Assembly (NCBI RefSeq): GCF_011801125.1
Contig: NZ_CP046171.1
Location: 3,596,001 to 3,660,000 of the forward strand
Origin: Nocardia brasiliensis
GTDB taxonomy: Bacteria > Actinomycetota > Actinomycetes > Mycobacteriales > Mycobacteriaceae
DNA length: 64,000 nt
Reading direction: 5' to 3'
Shown here: positions 51,526 to 59,029 of the stretch, in pieces
Position numbering within the stretch: the stretch's first letter is position 1
Layout of the letters: every line of letters starts with the position of its first letter
Made by a program: the position numbers and the translations under genes
Notes under the pieces: generated by a model
Told to the model about the DNA's origin: nothing
Database searches by the model: none
Seen by the model: only the letters and a program-made list of their open reading frames with translations

Positions 51526-51624
51526 ATGGGGTCTGAAGTGGTCGAAGATGTGGCTCGGTTGCCGCGCAAGCGGATGGGGGCGGGGGCGCTGTTCGTCGAC
51601 GAGCGCGCATCTGGGAAAGGGTGA
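51526..51624 (+). pseudogene. NUDIX hydrolase N-terminal remnant
   Basis: The 32-codon frame reads VARLPRKRMGAGALFVDERA, a common beginning of actinobacterial NUDIX hydrolases (LPRKRMGAGALF-DE), then runs to a stop with no NUDIX box. The remainder is missing. Rest of 51408-51525: nothing seen. Confidence 0.5.
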
Positions 51625-51628
51625 CGCG

Positions 51629-51741
51629 TGGAACGATTCTCGGCTGTGGAAGTGACGTCGTTCAGTGGTCGGCTCTTGGGGGTGACGGTGCGTGGGTTGT
51701 GGCGGCTTGCGGTGGTGTCGGACGAGGGGGGATTCCGTTGA
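51629..51741 (+). CDS. Possible 37-residue small ORF coupled to the next gene
   Basis: GTG 51629 has GAAAGG six bases upstream. The ORF (starts VERFSAVEVTSFSGRLLG) ends at 51741, where its TGA overlaps the TTG start of the following gene. The coupling is the main support; no homologue is recognised. Confidence 0.4.
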
Positions 51742-52157
51742 CCGGCACCGTGGTTCTCGAATCCGAGGGTGGTTTCGTGACGCTGTCGTACTCCCAGCGC
51801 GGTCTTTCGGTCCGCGGTCCGGAGCGGCGTGATGAGATTCGTTGGGACACAGAGCCTGAGTTGAGGTCGGGCGATCGGGGTGAGGCTGAGGAATGGATCG
51901 AACTGATCCCCCTCGAGAACCAGAGTGCTGTCCCCGAACTCCCATTCGCTGTCGACGCAGTGCGTGCGTGGTTCGGCATCGGGTCCTACGTCGAGACGCT
52001 CGGAATCGCATTGACGAGTGCGGCTCGCACCCTGGTTCTCGCAACAACCGACGCTTTCGACCTGAACTTCTCTACGCTCCAGCAGACTCGGCACCGCGCC
52101 GAACTCGTCGCCGCCAACATGAACATGTGCTTGATCGAGCAAGAGTGCAGAATATAA
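51738..52157 (+). CDS. Hypothetical protein
   Basis: 139 residues from TTG 51738, which has a G-rich ribosome site six bases upstream. The protein begins TGTVVLESEGGFVTLSYSQR, is acidic, beta-rich at first and helical later, and ends NMCLIEQECRI. No family is recognised. It reads like a cytoplasmic protein or an immunity-type partner, but there is no evidence for a role. Confidence 0.6.
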   Translation: MTGTVVLESEGGFVTLSYSQRGLSVRGPERRDEIRWDTEPELRSGDRGEAEEWIELIPLENQSAVPELPFAVDAVRAWFGIGSYVETLGIALTSAARTLVLATTDAFDLNFSTLQQTRHRAELVAANMNMCLIEQECRI

Positions 52158-52205
52158 AGGCGGACTCGCCGCTCGCGCCCCTTGATCAATTGGGCGGCCA
52201 GACGG

Positions 52206-52751
52206 TCAGGCGCGAAGCACGCGACGGATGTAATCAGCTTGCGGGACACCGTATTCCAGGCCGTTCTCATCGAGTGCGTTGCTGACCGTCACTCGGTCAT
52301 CGGCGAAGACGAAGCTGACAGCGACCATGCCCGTGGCGATATCGTGGTGCGGTGGGCGCCATTCGAGCAGTTCCACCGCACCTAGCAACTGCCCCTCGAA
52401 GGCGGCCAGCGCGGGCACCGCGTCCCGCCGCCAGACCAGATTGAACGAGTGAGCCTCCGGGCCGGAGTCGACGCCCCAGGACCACGTCGAAGTGCGGACG
52501 GGGTCGATCTGGTTCCAGGTTATCGATAGCTCGTCGAACTTGTGGTGGTTGATTTCCAGCTGCTCACCGTCGAAGCCCAGCACTACCGGGCAGTCGCGAA
52601 ACCACTCGTCCGCGTCCCGATCCCACACCAGCCAGGCGGCCGACAAGCGCCGACCGACGAGCCCCGCCAACCGCCGACCGTGCGCGGACTCGATGGCAGC
52701 GCGCCCACTGATCCACTGCGGCCGATACGCCGGGATTCCGAAGTAGGACAC
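52206..52751 (-). CDS. Hypothetical protein
   Basis: 181 residues from GTG 52751 (starts VSYFGIPAYRPQWISGRA). It contains LSAAWLVWDRDADEWFRDCP and an acidic C-terminus (DENGLEYGVPQADYIRRVLR). Convergent with the preceding hypothetical gene. No family and no good ribosome site; the longer frame to 53042 is less plausible. Confidence 0.6.
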   Translation of the reverse strand: MSYFGIPAYRPQWISGRAAIESAHGRRLAGLVGRRLSAAWLVWDRDADEWFRDCPVVLGFDGEQLEINHHKFDELSITWNQIDPVRTSTWSWGVDSGPEAHSFNLVWRRDAVPALAAFEGQLLGAVELLEWRPPHHDIATGMVAVSFVFADDRVTVSNALDENGLEYGVPQADYIRRVLRA

Positions 52752-53481
52752 CGCACAAGTATGCGCCAGGGCCGACGCGCCGGGCGCGACACGCCCAGGT
52801 CGCCCTGGGCGGATGATCAGGAGGAACTGAGGGCGGCATCGGTCGAGAAGGCAGTTACGTGAGTTCCTCCTGATCATCTGTTCAGTAGCGGATGTGCCGA
52901 AGACGCGGTGGCTGATCGCCACGCCGTCGGGGGACGGGGGCGTGAATCGAGGGTGGCGGCGGCGCTCTGTGCGAAGCCATCGAGGGGTTACGTCGATTCC
53001 TAGAACGCGAGCGTCTCTGGATCGCGCCGATGTTTGCCCCAATCAGGTTGCCTCTATCTGGGCCGAACGTCACGGGGCCGACCGTGGGCGGACGTTCCTC
53101 AGCTCACCCAGGTTGCGGAAGGGCTCGAGCTACCCAAGTTGCGGTAGTTCCCGTCGGCTGCTTGTCGTGCCCCGGGTGGGCGGCGGCTCGTTGTGCACCG
53201 CGGTTTGATGGGTAGGCCGCAGACTGGCGTACCAGCCGCGCGCCTAACACCTACCTTCAGCACGTCCGCCGAAGTCGTTGAGGCGGTCGAGAACTGGCGA
53301 TACGCTCCAGTGATCCTCGACCACCACTGAAGGTCCGATGCGTGATGGAGCCACAGGCCGCGGTCAGTAGTCCGGCCATGCTGAGTCTGCTCCGTTATGG
53401 CGCGCCTTCCTCCGCCAGTAGGTGCGATGCCCGATACTGAACCAGGCCGATGAGTCTGCAACGGGCGAAAGCGAGGCTCGA
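52752..53481. other. 730-bp gap with one inverted repeat
   Basis: No convincing gene was found on either strand. The only structure seen is the perfect 17-bp inverted repeat at 52812-52878. The sequence may include decayed genes, but no homology is readable. Confidence 0.5.
52812..52878. repeat. Perfect 17-bp inverted repeat
   Basis: GATGATCAGGAGGAACT at 52812-52828 and its exact complement at 52862-52878, with 33 bases between. It lies 60 bp upstream of the hypothetical gene at 52206-52751. No T-tract. Possible regulatory site or hairpin. Confidence 0.7.
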
Positions 53482-53772
53482 ATGATCCGCGAGATAATCT
53501 CCATTGTCGTCGCTATCGCACCGGCGATGACTGGCCCGGCGATGACTGGCCCGGCGGTGGCCTCGCCCGAGCCTCCGCAGCTGAGTTGTCCTGGTAAGGG
53601 CTACTACTCAGATCGTGATGAGTCGCGCGTGTACTACTGGTGCGAGGAAACGGGTGCGGTGCCCAGCCGTTTCATGTGCGGTTACGGTACCGTCTTCCAC
53701 GAAAACTATGAGGTGTGCGATTACGCTCAGAACGTGCCCCGAAGGCGCGATCGGGCTTTGCCGGGATCCTGA
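53482..53772 (+). CDS. Secreted peritrophin-A (CBM14) chitin-binding-like protein
   Basis: 96 residues. Signal peptide (MIREIISIVVAIAPAMTGPA) is followed by one CBM14-like module: CPGKGYYSDRDESRVYYWC, then FMCGYGTVFHENYEVCDYA. The aromatic YYWC and GTVF...CD pattern is that of invertebrate peritrophin-A domains. Four of the usual six cysteines are present, so two disulphides are possible. GAGG lies five bases before the ATG. A short duplicated ATGACTGGCCCGGCG unit sits in the signal region. Likely binds chitin-like polysaccharide. Confidence 0.75.
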   Translation: MIREIISIVVAIAPAMTGPAMTGPAVASPEPPQLSCPGKGYYSDRDESRVYYWCEETGAVPSRFMCGYGTVFHENYEVCDYAQNVPRRRDRALPGS

Positions 53773-53894
53773 CCTGGAGTCACCATGATGTGGCGCTGAT
53801 ATTTCTGACGTGCGGTGTCCGCCCGTCGCCGTGGAATGTCGGAATGCCGCCGAGTGTTTGTTAACAACCCGAACTGCAGCCCAGGTGTGTGGGT

Positions 53895-54845
53895 TCAGAC
53901 CTCGATCACGACCTTGCCCCGGACGTGGCGGGTCGCTTGCAATTCGACTGCGGCGCGGATGTTTTCGATGGGGTAGGTGGCGGCGATGGGGACCTGCATG
54001 CGGCCCGCGGCGATGAAGCCGGCGATGGTGTCGAGGGCGTCGGGGGCGGCATTGGCGCCGTTGGCGGCGGGGATGCCGTCGACGACCGTCGCGATGGTGC
54101 AGATACGGCTGTCCGGGATGCCGAGTTCGCGGGCGACGTGCACGGTGTCGGTGCCGTGCAGGTCGAGTGCCGCTGTGACGGGACCGGTTTCGAGGTCGCG
54201 GACCCGGGCGGTCAGGCCGTCACCGTAGGCGACCGGTTCGGCGCCGAGGCTGCGCAGATAGTCGGCGGTGGCGGGCGAGCCGGTCCCGATGACGCGCGCG
54301 CCAGCGATCCTGGCCAGCTGGACGGCGAACACGCCGACCCCGCCGCCCGCGCCGCCGATCAGCACGGTGTCGTCGGGACCGAGGCGAAGGATGTCGAGGG
54401 CGGCGGAGGCGGTGCTACCCGCGATCGCGAGCGTGGCGGCGGTGCGGTCATCGACCCCGTCCGGGGTATGGTGCGCGACGCCACTGGTGATAGTGCCGTT
54501 CGCGTCGACCACGACGAACTCGGCGACGGCCCGGGACAGGGCCGCCCCGAATACCCGGTCGCCGAGCGCGTAGTCGCGCACGCCCGCCCCGACCTGATCG
54601 ACGACTCCCGCGTAATCGGTGCCGAACCCTACGGGCAGGCTCAAGCCGAACCTGGCCGCGGTCGCGGCATCCGCGGTCATATACCAGTCCATCGGGTTCA
54701 ACCCCGCTGCCGTCACGCGGATGCGAATCTGCCCGTCACCGGCCTGCGGCGCGGGAACGTCCTGGACAGTGAGTACCTCGGGTCCGCCGAACGATTCGAG
54801 CCGAACCGCCCTGCCCGCCGCGCGCCCGCCGTTGTCCTGCTGCAT
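53895..54845 (-). CDS. NADPH:quinone oxidoreductase-type MDR protein
   Basis: 316 residues, zinc-less medium-chain reductase. N-terminal VRLESFGGPEVLTVQDVPAP, GFGTDYAGVVDQVGAGV, and the cofactor loop VLIGGAGGGVGVFAVQLARIAG near residue 160. No structural-zinc cysteines. GGAGG lies upstream of ATG 54845. Substrate unknown; general quinone or enone reduction is likely. Confidence 0.9.
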   Translation of the reverse strand: MQQDNGGRAAGRAVRLESFGGPEVLTVQDVPAPQAGDGQIRIRVTAAGLNPMDWYMTADAATAARFGLSLPVGFGTDYAGVVDQVGAGVRDYALGDRVFGAALSRAVAEFVVVDANGTITSGVAHHTPDGVDDRTAATLAIAGSTASAALDILRLGPDDTVLIGGAGGGVGVFAVQLARIAGARVIGTGSPATADYLRSLGAEPVAYGDGLTARVRDLETGPVTAALDLHGTDTVHVARELGIPDSRICTIATVVDGIPAANGANAAPDALDTIAGFIAAGRMQVPIAATYPIENIRAAVELQATRHVRGKVVIEV

Positions 54846-54985
54846 GCCTGTCGCCTCCTCGTAGTCGTGGAGCCTTCCGGTAACGAGCTTAAGCTACGTT
54901 GGCAAACGCTCCGCAACCATGCGGTGATGTCAGCCCACGTGGGTGGCCTGCGGCATCGGGTTTCGTGCGGCACGGGCCGGCATGT

Positions 54986-55414
54986 TCAGTACGTCGGCCA
55001 ATTGCCGGGTGTCATGAGTTCGAGGAGATGCTCGTCGGGATCACGGAAATAGATGCTGCGGCCGCCGCGTGCCCAGTTGGTCGCGCCCTCGATCGGAATG
55101 TCGTGTGCGCTCAGGTGGGTTTCCCATTCCGTCAGCGCGTCCGCGGCGACGGCGAAGCAGATATGGAGGCGACCGCTGCCGTCGTGCGACGGGATCTCGC
55201 CCTGCGGCAAGCCCGGTCCGGGCAACACCTTCGGTTCGAGCGAGCCGCCGCGGCGAAAGAGCAGCAAGACGTTGTCGCCACCGATATCGAACGCGCACAA
55301 CGGATCCGCGTCGAGTATCGGAGTCAGCTGCAACACCTCGGTGTAGAACGCGCGGGCACGATCGAGGTCGTCGACGTACAACGCGGACTCGATGATCCGG
55401 TCGAGTTTCGGCAT
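54986..55414 (-). CDS. VOC (glyoxalase/bleomycin-resistance) family protein
   Basis: 142 residues, two beta-alpha-beta modules. RIIESALYVDDLDRARAFYT and GRLHICFAVAADALTEWETH, with SIYFRDPDEHLLELMTPGNW at the C-terminus. Metal-ligand candidates are His in GRLHI and Glu in LLELM. ATG 55414 gives a standard family start; 55441 would add nine residues. Reaction unknown. Confidence 0.88.
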   Translation of the reverse strand: MPKLDRIIESALYVDDLDRARAFYTEVLQLTPILDADPLCAFDIGGDNVLLLFRRGGSLEPKVLPGPGLPQGEIPSHDGSGRLHICFAVAADALTEWETHLSAHDIPIEGATNWARGGRSIYFRDPDEHLLELMTPGNWPTY

Positions 55415-55533
55415 GGTTCGCTTCTTCCTCTCGAATGTCATGTCGAGAGCGATCGTGCAACCTCGAGCCCACTCGAGGTCCAGCCCGTGTGCTCGCGAAC
55501 ACAGGGGGCTGCTGCAGGATTGGGTGACAGTGG

Positions 55534-56394
55534 TTAGGCAGCCTGTCGGGCTGCTGGGGACATGATGGTTTCGAATTCGATCGGGGTCAACCGGCCGAGC
55601 CGGGCCTGTCGGCGCCGACGGTGGTAGGTGCGCTCGATCCAGGTGACGATCGCAATCCGTAATTGTTCGCGAGTTTCCCAGCGCTGACGGTCCAGGACGT
55701 TGCGTTGCAGCAGGCTGAAGAAGCTTTCCATGGCGGCGTTGTCACCGGCCGCGCCGACTCTGCCCATGGATCCGACCATGCGGTGACGGTTGAGTGCGTG
55801 GACGAATCTCCTCGAGCGAAACTGACTTCCGCGGTCGCTGTGCAGGATGCAACCGGCCACATCGCCGCGCCGGGCGACAGCGTTGTTCACCGCGGTCACC
55901 GCCAGCCGTGACTTCATCCGCGAATCGATCGAGTAACCGATGATCCGGTTGGAGAACACGTCCTTGACCGCACACAAATACAGCTTGCCTTCAGTGGTGC
56001 AATGTTCGGTAATGTCGCTGAGCCACAAACGATTCGGAGCATCGGCAACGAAGTTTCGCTGCACCAGATCGTCGTGGACGGGCGGACCGGGTCTGCCGTT
56101 CTTACCGCGCCGCCGTTTGCCGAAGGCGCTCCACCACCGGTTGGTCGAGCAGATCCGCCACGCGGTCCGATCGGCCATCGATTCACCGGCCTCGCGGGCC
56201 TCATCGGCCAGAAACCGGTAGCCGAATTCAGGGTCGTCGCGGTGGGCATCGAACAAGGCGTCGGCCCGATACGCCTCGGCGAGTTCGCCGGCGGTCACCG
56301 GTTCGGCCAGCCACCGATAGTAGGGCTGGCGGGCGAGCTGCAGCACCCGGCACGTCACCGCCACAGGAATCCCTTCGGCGGCAAGCTCTTTCAC
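55534..56394 (-). CDS. IS3-family transposase OrfB (DDE integrase)
   Basis: 286 residues. HTH_21 region near the start (REAGESMADRTAWRICS) and the rve integrase core: first Asp in LWLSDITEHCT, second in ILHSDRGSQFRS, and Glu in NAAMESFFSLLQRNVLD, with the D-D-35-E spacing. GTG 56394 overlaps the orfA stop (GTGA). A -1 frameshift at the GGGAAAAGG run upstream could also make an OrfAB fusion. Appears intact. Confidence 0.92.
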   Translation of the reverse strand: MKELAAEGIPVAVTCRVLQLARQPYYRWLAEPVTAGELAEAYRADALFDAHRDDPEFGYRFLADEAREAGESMADRTAWRICSTNRWWSAFGKRRRGKNGRPGPPVHDDLVQRNFVADAPNRLWLSDITEHCTTEGKLYLCAVKDVFSNRIIGYSIDSRMKSRLAVTAVNNAVARRGDVAGCILHSDRGSQFRSRRFVHALNRHRMVGSMGRVGAAGDNAAMESFFSLLQRNVLDRQRWETREQLRIAIVTWIERTYHRRRRQARLGRLTPIEFETIMSPAARQAA

Positions 56395-56699
56395 GAGCGG
56401 GTAGAGCCTTTTCCCGGGATCTGCGCCTGCGACAGATACGCCGCGGCGCGGCGCAGGACCTCGTTCTCCTGCTCCAACAACCGGATCCGGCGACGGGCAT
56501 CACGCAACTCGGCAGACTCGCTGCGCGTGGTCCCCGGTTTGTTTCCGTCGTCGATGTCGGATTGGCGCATCCACTTCGACAGCGTCATAGGGTGCACGCC
56601 GAAATCGGCCGCGACCTGCTCCAGGGTCACCCCGTCTTCGCGGTTTCGGGCGACTCGCACGACATCGTCGCGGAACTCTTTCGGATACGGCTTGGGCAC
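56391..56699 (-). CDS. IS3-family transposase OrfA
   Basis: 102 residues. N-terminal HTH (YPKEFRDDVVRVARNREDG; TLEQVAADFGVHPMTLSKWM) binds the element ends, followed by a leucine-zipper helix (RRRIRLLEQENEVLRRAAAY). Appears intact. Confidence 0.92.
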   Translation of the reverse strand: MPKPYPKEFRDDVVRVARNREDGVTLEQVAADFGVHPMTLSKWMRQSDIDDGNKPGTTRSESAELRDARRRIRLLEQENEVLRRAAAYLSQAQIPGKGSTRS

Positions 56700-56818
56700 T
56701 GCGACATCCTCTCAGGCCAGCCTCCCGGCAAGCCATCTTGGTTGTCACCCACCCCTGCAGCAGCCCCCAGCCCTGCTGATCGGCCCCGCCGTGCTCGAGC
56801 ACGCGTTCGCGATGTGGC

Positions 56819-57370
56819 CTAGGTCATGTCTCCCAATAGTCTGAGCCACTCGACCACCAGCGCGATGACGAAGCCCGCACGGTAGGTCATGGCGAGTTTG
56901 TCGTATCGGGTGGCGACGCCACGCCAGTGTTTGGCCTTGTTGAAGGCGCGTTCGACGACGTTGCGACCCTTGTAGGCCATCGGGTCGAACCCCGGCGGTC
57001 GCCCACCGGTACGACCACGCCGCTTACGGTGGGCGATCTGATCGCTGCGTTCCGGAATAACCGAGCGAATACCTCTGCTGCGCAGGAACTTCCGGTTGCT
57101 TGCCGCGGAGTACGCCTTGTCGGCGAGCACCTGGTCCGGGTTGCGTCGTGGCGGGCCACCGGCCAGGCGCGGCACCGCGACCGCCTCGAGCACGGCAGGC
57201 ATCATCGGTGAATCACCGGCTTGGCCCGCTGTCAGCAACACCGCCAAACCTCGGCCGTGGCCGTCGGTGGCCAGATGTGCTTTCGTGGTCAGCCCACCTC
57301 GGGACCGGCCGATGGCGTGATCAGCGGGCTCGTAAATCCGAGTCCGGGCCGCCGGCTTCCTCGCCGCCAC
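56819..57370 (-). CDS. IS5-family transposase, C-terminal frame (OrfB)
   Basis: 183 codons in a frame shifted relative to orfA. Holds the second DDE Asp (DQVLADKAYSAASN) and the Glu (GRNVVERAFNKAKHWRG). Normally made as a fusion with OrfA by programmed frameshifting in the 50-bp overlap; the nominal GTG at 57370 is probably not used alone. The stop TAG lies in the duplicated target. Confidence 0.88.
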   Translation of the reverse strand: MAARKPAARTRIYEPADHAIGRSRGGLTTKAHLATDGHGRGLAVLLTAGQAGDSPMMPAVLEAVAVPRLAGGPPRRNPDQVLADKAYSAASNRKFLRSRGIRSVIPERSDQIAHRKRRGRTGGRPPGFDPMAYKGRNVVERAFNKAKHWRGVATRYDKLAMTYRAGFVIALVVEWLRLLGDMT

Positions 57371-57796
57371 GAGAGGTGTTCGCGCCGTGTTGATGAACTC
57401 GCATGATCGAAGAATCCACCGACACGACCCAATCCAGATTCCCGGTCGCGTCCGCGAGCGCGGTCAACGCGACCAGCACTCGATCCCAGGTCCCGTCACC
57501 GGCATAGCGGCGATGCCGCTTCCACACCGTCTGCCACGGACCGAACGCCTCCGGCAAGTCCCTCCACGGCACCCCCGTCCGCAACCGGAACAGCATCCCC
57601 TCCACCACCAGCCGATTGTTGGCGAAGTTACGGCCTACCTGGCCATCGGATTTCGGCAACAACAGCTCCAGCAGTTCCCACTGCTTATCCGTCAGAACCC
57701 GATACCGATCACCAACCACCGTCGCCACGGCGACCATGATGCCCGACCAACCGGCCCACCGGGCGTGATCCGAAAAGGTCGATTGGGAGACATGCC
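56823..57796 (-). mobile_element. IS5-family (IS427-like) insertion sequence with CTAG target duplication
   Basis: 974 bp. Terminal repeats G[T/G]CATGTCTCCCAAT at both ends (14 of 15 identical). CTAG is duplicated at 56819-56822 and 57797-57800, as expected for the IS427 group. It contains two overlapping transposase frames. The orfB stop codon is formed by the CTAG target itself. Only 54 bp separates it from the IS3 element. Confidence 0.92.
57321..57737 (-). CDS. IS5-family transposase, N-terminal frame (OrfA)
   Basis: 138 residues. DUF4096-type start (RYRVLTDKQWELLELLLP; MLFRLRTGVPWRDLPEAFGP) and the first catalytic Asp in VVSVDSSIMRVHQHG. It overlaps OrfB by 50 bp for frameshifting. Appears intact. 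Confidence 0.9.
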   Translation of the reverse strand: MVAVATVVGDRYRVLTDKQWELLELLLPKSDGQVGRNFANNRLVVEGMLFRLRTGVPWRDLPEAFGPWQTVWKRHRRYAGDGTWDRVLVALTALADATGNLDWVVSVDSSIMRVHQHGANTSRGGEEAGGPDSDLRAR

Positions 57797-57949
57797 CTAG
57801 GTCAGCCGCAACGCGACGCCCGAGGGACCGTGCGATCCGGAACCCACGCCCTCCCGCGCCCTGACCGCTGCTGTCCGACGTTCGATGGACAGTGCGGTCG
57901 GCGCCCGCCGGATACCGTTCTCGCAGTGGTCGAATCGAGGAGGGCGCAG

Positions 57950-59029
57950 GTGGGCGACGACGAGTTCGCGGTGGATGCGGTGGAGTCCGTCGCGCTGGCG
58001 ACGATGCAGATCGCGATGATGCAGGCGGACCTGGCAGCCACGCGAGCAGAGCGCGAGGTGGCGGCGAAGCGGACGGTGCGTGACGAGGCCGTCGGACAGC
58101 TGCGCGCGCGCCTCGAGGAGGTCGAAAGCGGCCAGGACGAGCAGACTTTCGTGACGGAGCTACGTGCGCTGCTCGGATCCGCCGCGCCGGATGTCGCCGC
58201 TGAGCGCCTGGCCGAGCATGCCGGGGAAGCTCCGTCCCAGGCCACGTCTCGCAAAAGTTCGCTGTTGATGCTGGTCGACCTGGTGCTATTCGATCCCTGG
58301 CCGGACAAGACGAACTGGCACGAGCCCACTCGCCGAGAGTCGTTGCAGACGTTCGCTGCTCGTTTCCCCGAGGCGGACGGCACCGACCTCGATGCTCTGC
58401 TGTCGGAGCACAAGGCGCTCGTGCGACGCCTGCGGCGCAAGAACATTCGCTGGGGGCGGGTGGCGGTGGCGGGCGCGGTCGGCCTCGGGGTGGGCGTCGC
58501 GACGGCCGGTTGGGCGGCGCCGCTGATCGGCACCGCGATCGGGACGGCGGCCGGCTTGTCCGGTGCCGCGGCGACTTCGGCTGGGCTGGCGACTCTGGGC
58601 GGCGGTTCGCTCGCGGCGGGCGGGTTCGGGGTGGCAGGCGGCACCGCGCTGGTGACGGGCCTGGGTGGCATAGCGACGGCGGGCGTCGCCGCGACCGGTG
58701 CGCGCTGGACCCCGTGGACGGCGGGGCAGATCGTCGCCGGAGCGATGCGGCTCGACCTCATCAATCGCGTTGTCCTCGCCGAGGACACGGACCGCGACGA
58801 GATGCGCCGCCGGGTGGTGCTTGCGTTGCAGCAGCGCTTGGAAGAGGTGGCCGCGGATCGGGCGCGGCTGATCGCCCGTATTCGGCAGCTCAACGCCGAC
58901 AAGGCGAAGCTCTCGGCGGAGAACCGCCGGTTGCGTGACGAGCTGCAGGAGCGTAGCGCCGCGGCCGAAATATCGGCGAGCGCACTGGAGGTCGTGCTCG
59001 GCCGGGTGCACGAGGCGGCGGCGGGCTGA
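57950..59029 (+). CDS. Coiled-coil protein with a long glycine/alanine-rich hydrophobic segment
   Basis: 359 residues from GTG 57950 (GAGGAGGG just upstream). Order: N-terminal coiled coil (about 10-60); a small helical region; a roughly 70-residue Gly/Ala-rich hydrophobic stretch about 165-240 with glycine-zipper repeats (GVGVATAGWAAPLIGTAIGT and GGGSLAAGGFGVAGG); then a C-terminal coiled coil (RARLIARIRQLNADKAKLSA) to the end. No family is recognised. The TGATG overlap with the next gene implies a two-protein unit. It could be a membrane-remodelling or pore-type protein; this is inference. Confidence 0.75.
   Translation: MGDDEFAVDAVESVALATMQIAMMQADLAATRAEREVAAKRTVRDEAVGQLRARLEEVESGQDEQTFVTELRALLGSAAPDVAAERLAEHAGEAPSQATSRKSSLLMLVDLVLFDPWPDKTNWHEPTRRESLQTFAARFPEADGTDLDALLSEHKALVRRLRRKNIRWGRVAVAGAVGLGVGVATAGWAAPLIGTAIGTAAGLSGAAATSAGLATLGGGSLAAGGFGVAGGTALVTGLGGIATAGVAATGARWTPWTAGQIVAGAMRLDLINRVVLAEDTDRDEMRRRVVLALQQRLEEVAADRARLIARIRQLNADKAKLSAENRRLRDELQERSAAAEISASALEVVLGRVHEAAAG

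Larger units (their letters stand above)
55504..56768 (-). mobile_element. IS3-family insertion sequence
   Basis: 1265 bp bounded by 26-base inverted repeats starting GGGGGCTGCTGCAGG and continuing TGGGTGACA, with two mismatches (55504-55529 and 56743-56768). It contains orfA and orfB in the usual overlap. No clear direct target duplication flanks it (ACA left, AGC right), suggesting later rearrangement at one end. Confidence 0.9.
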
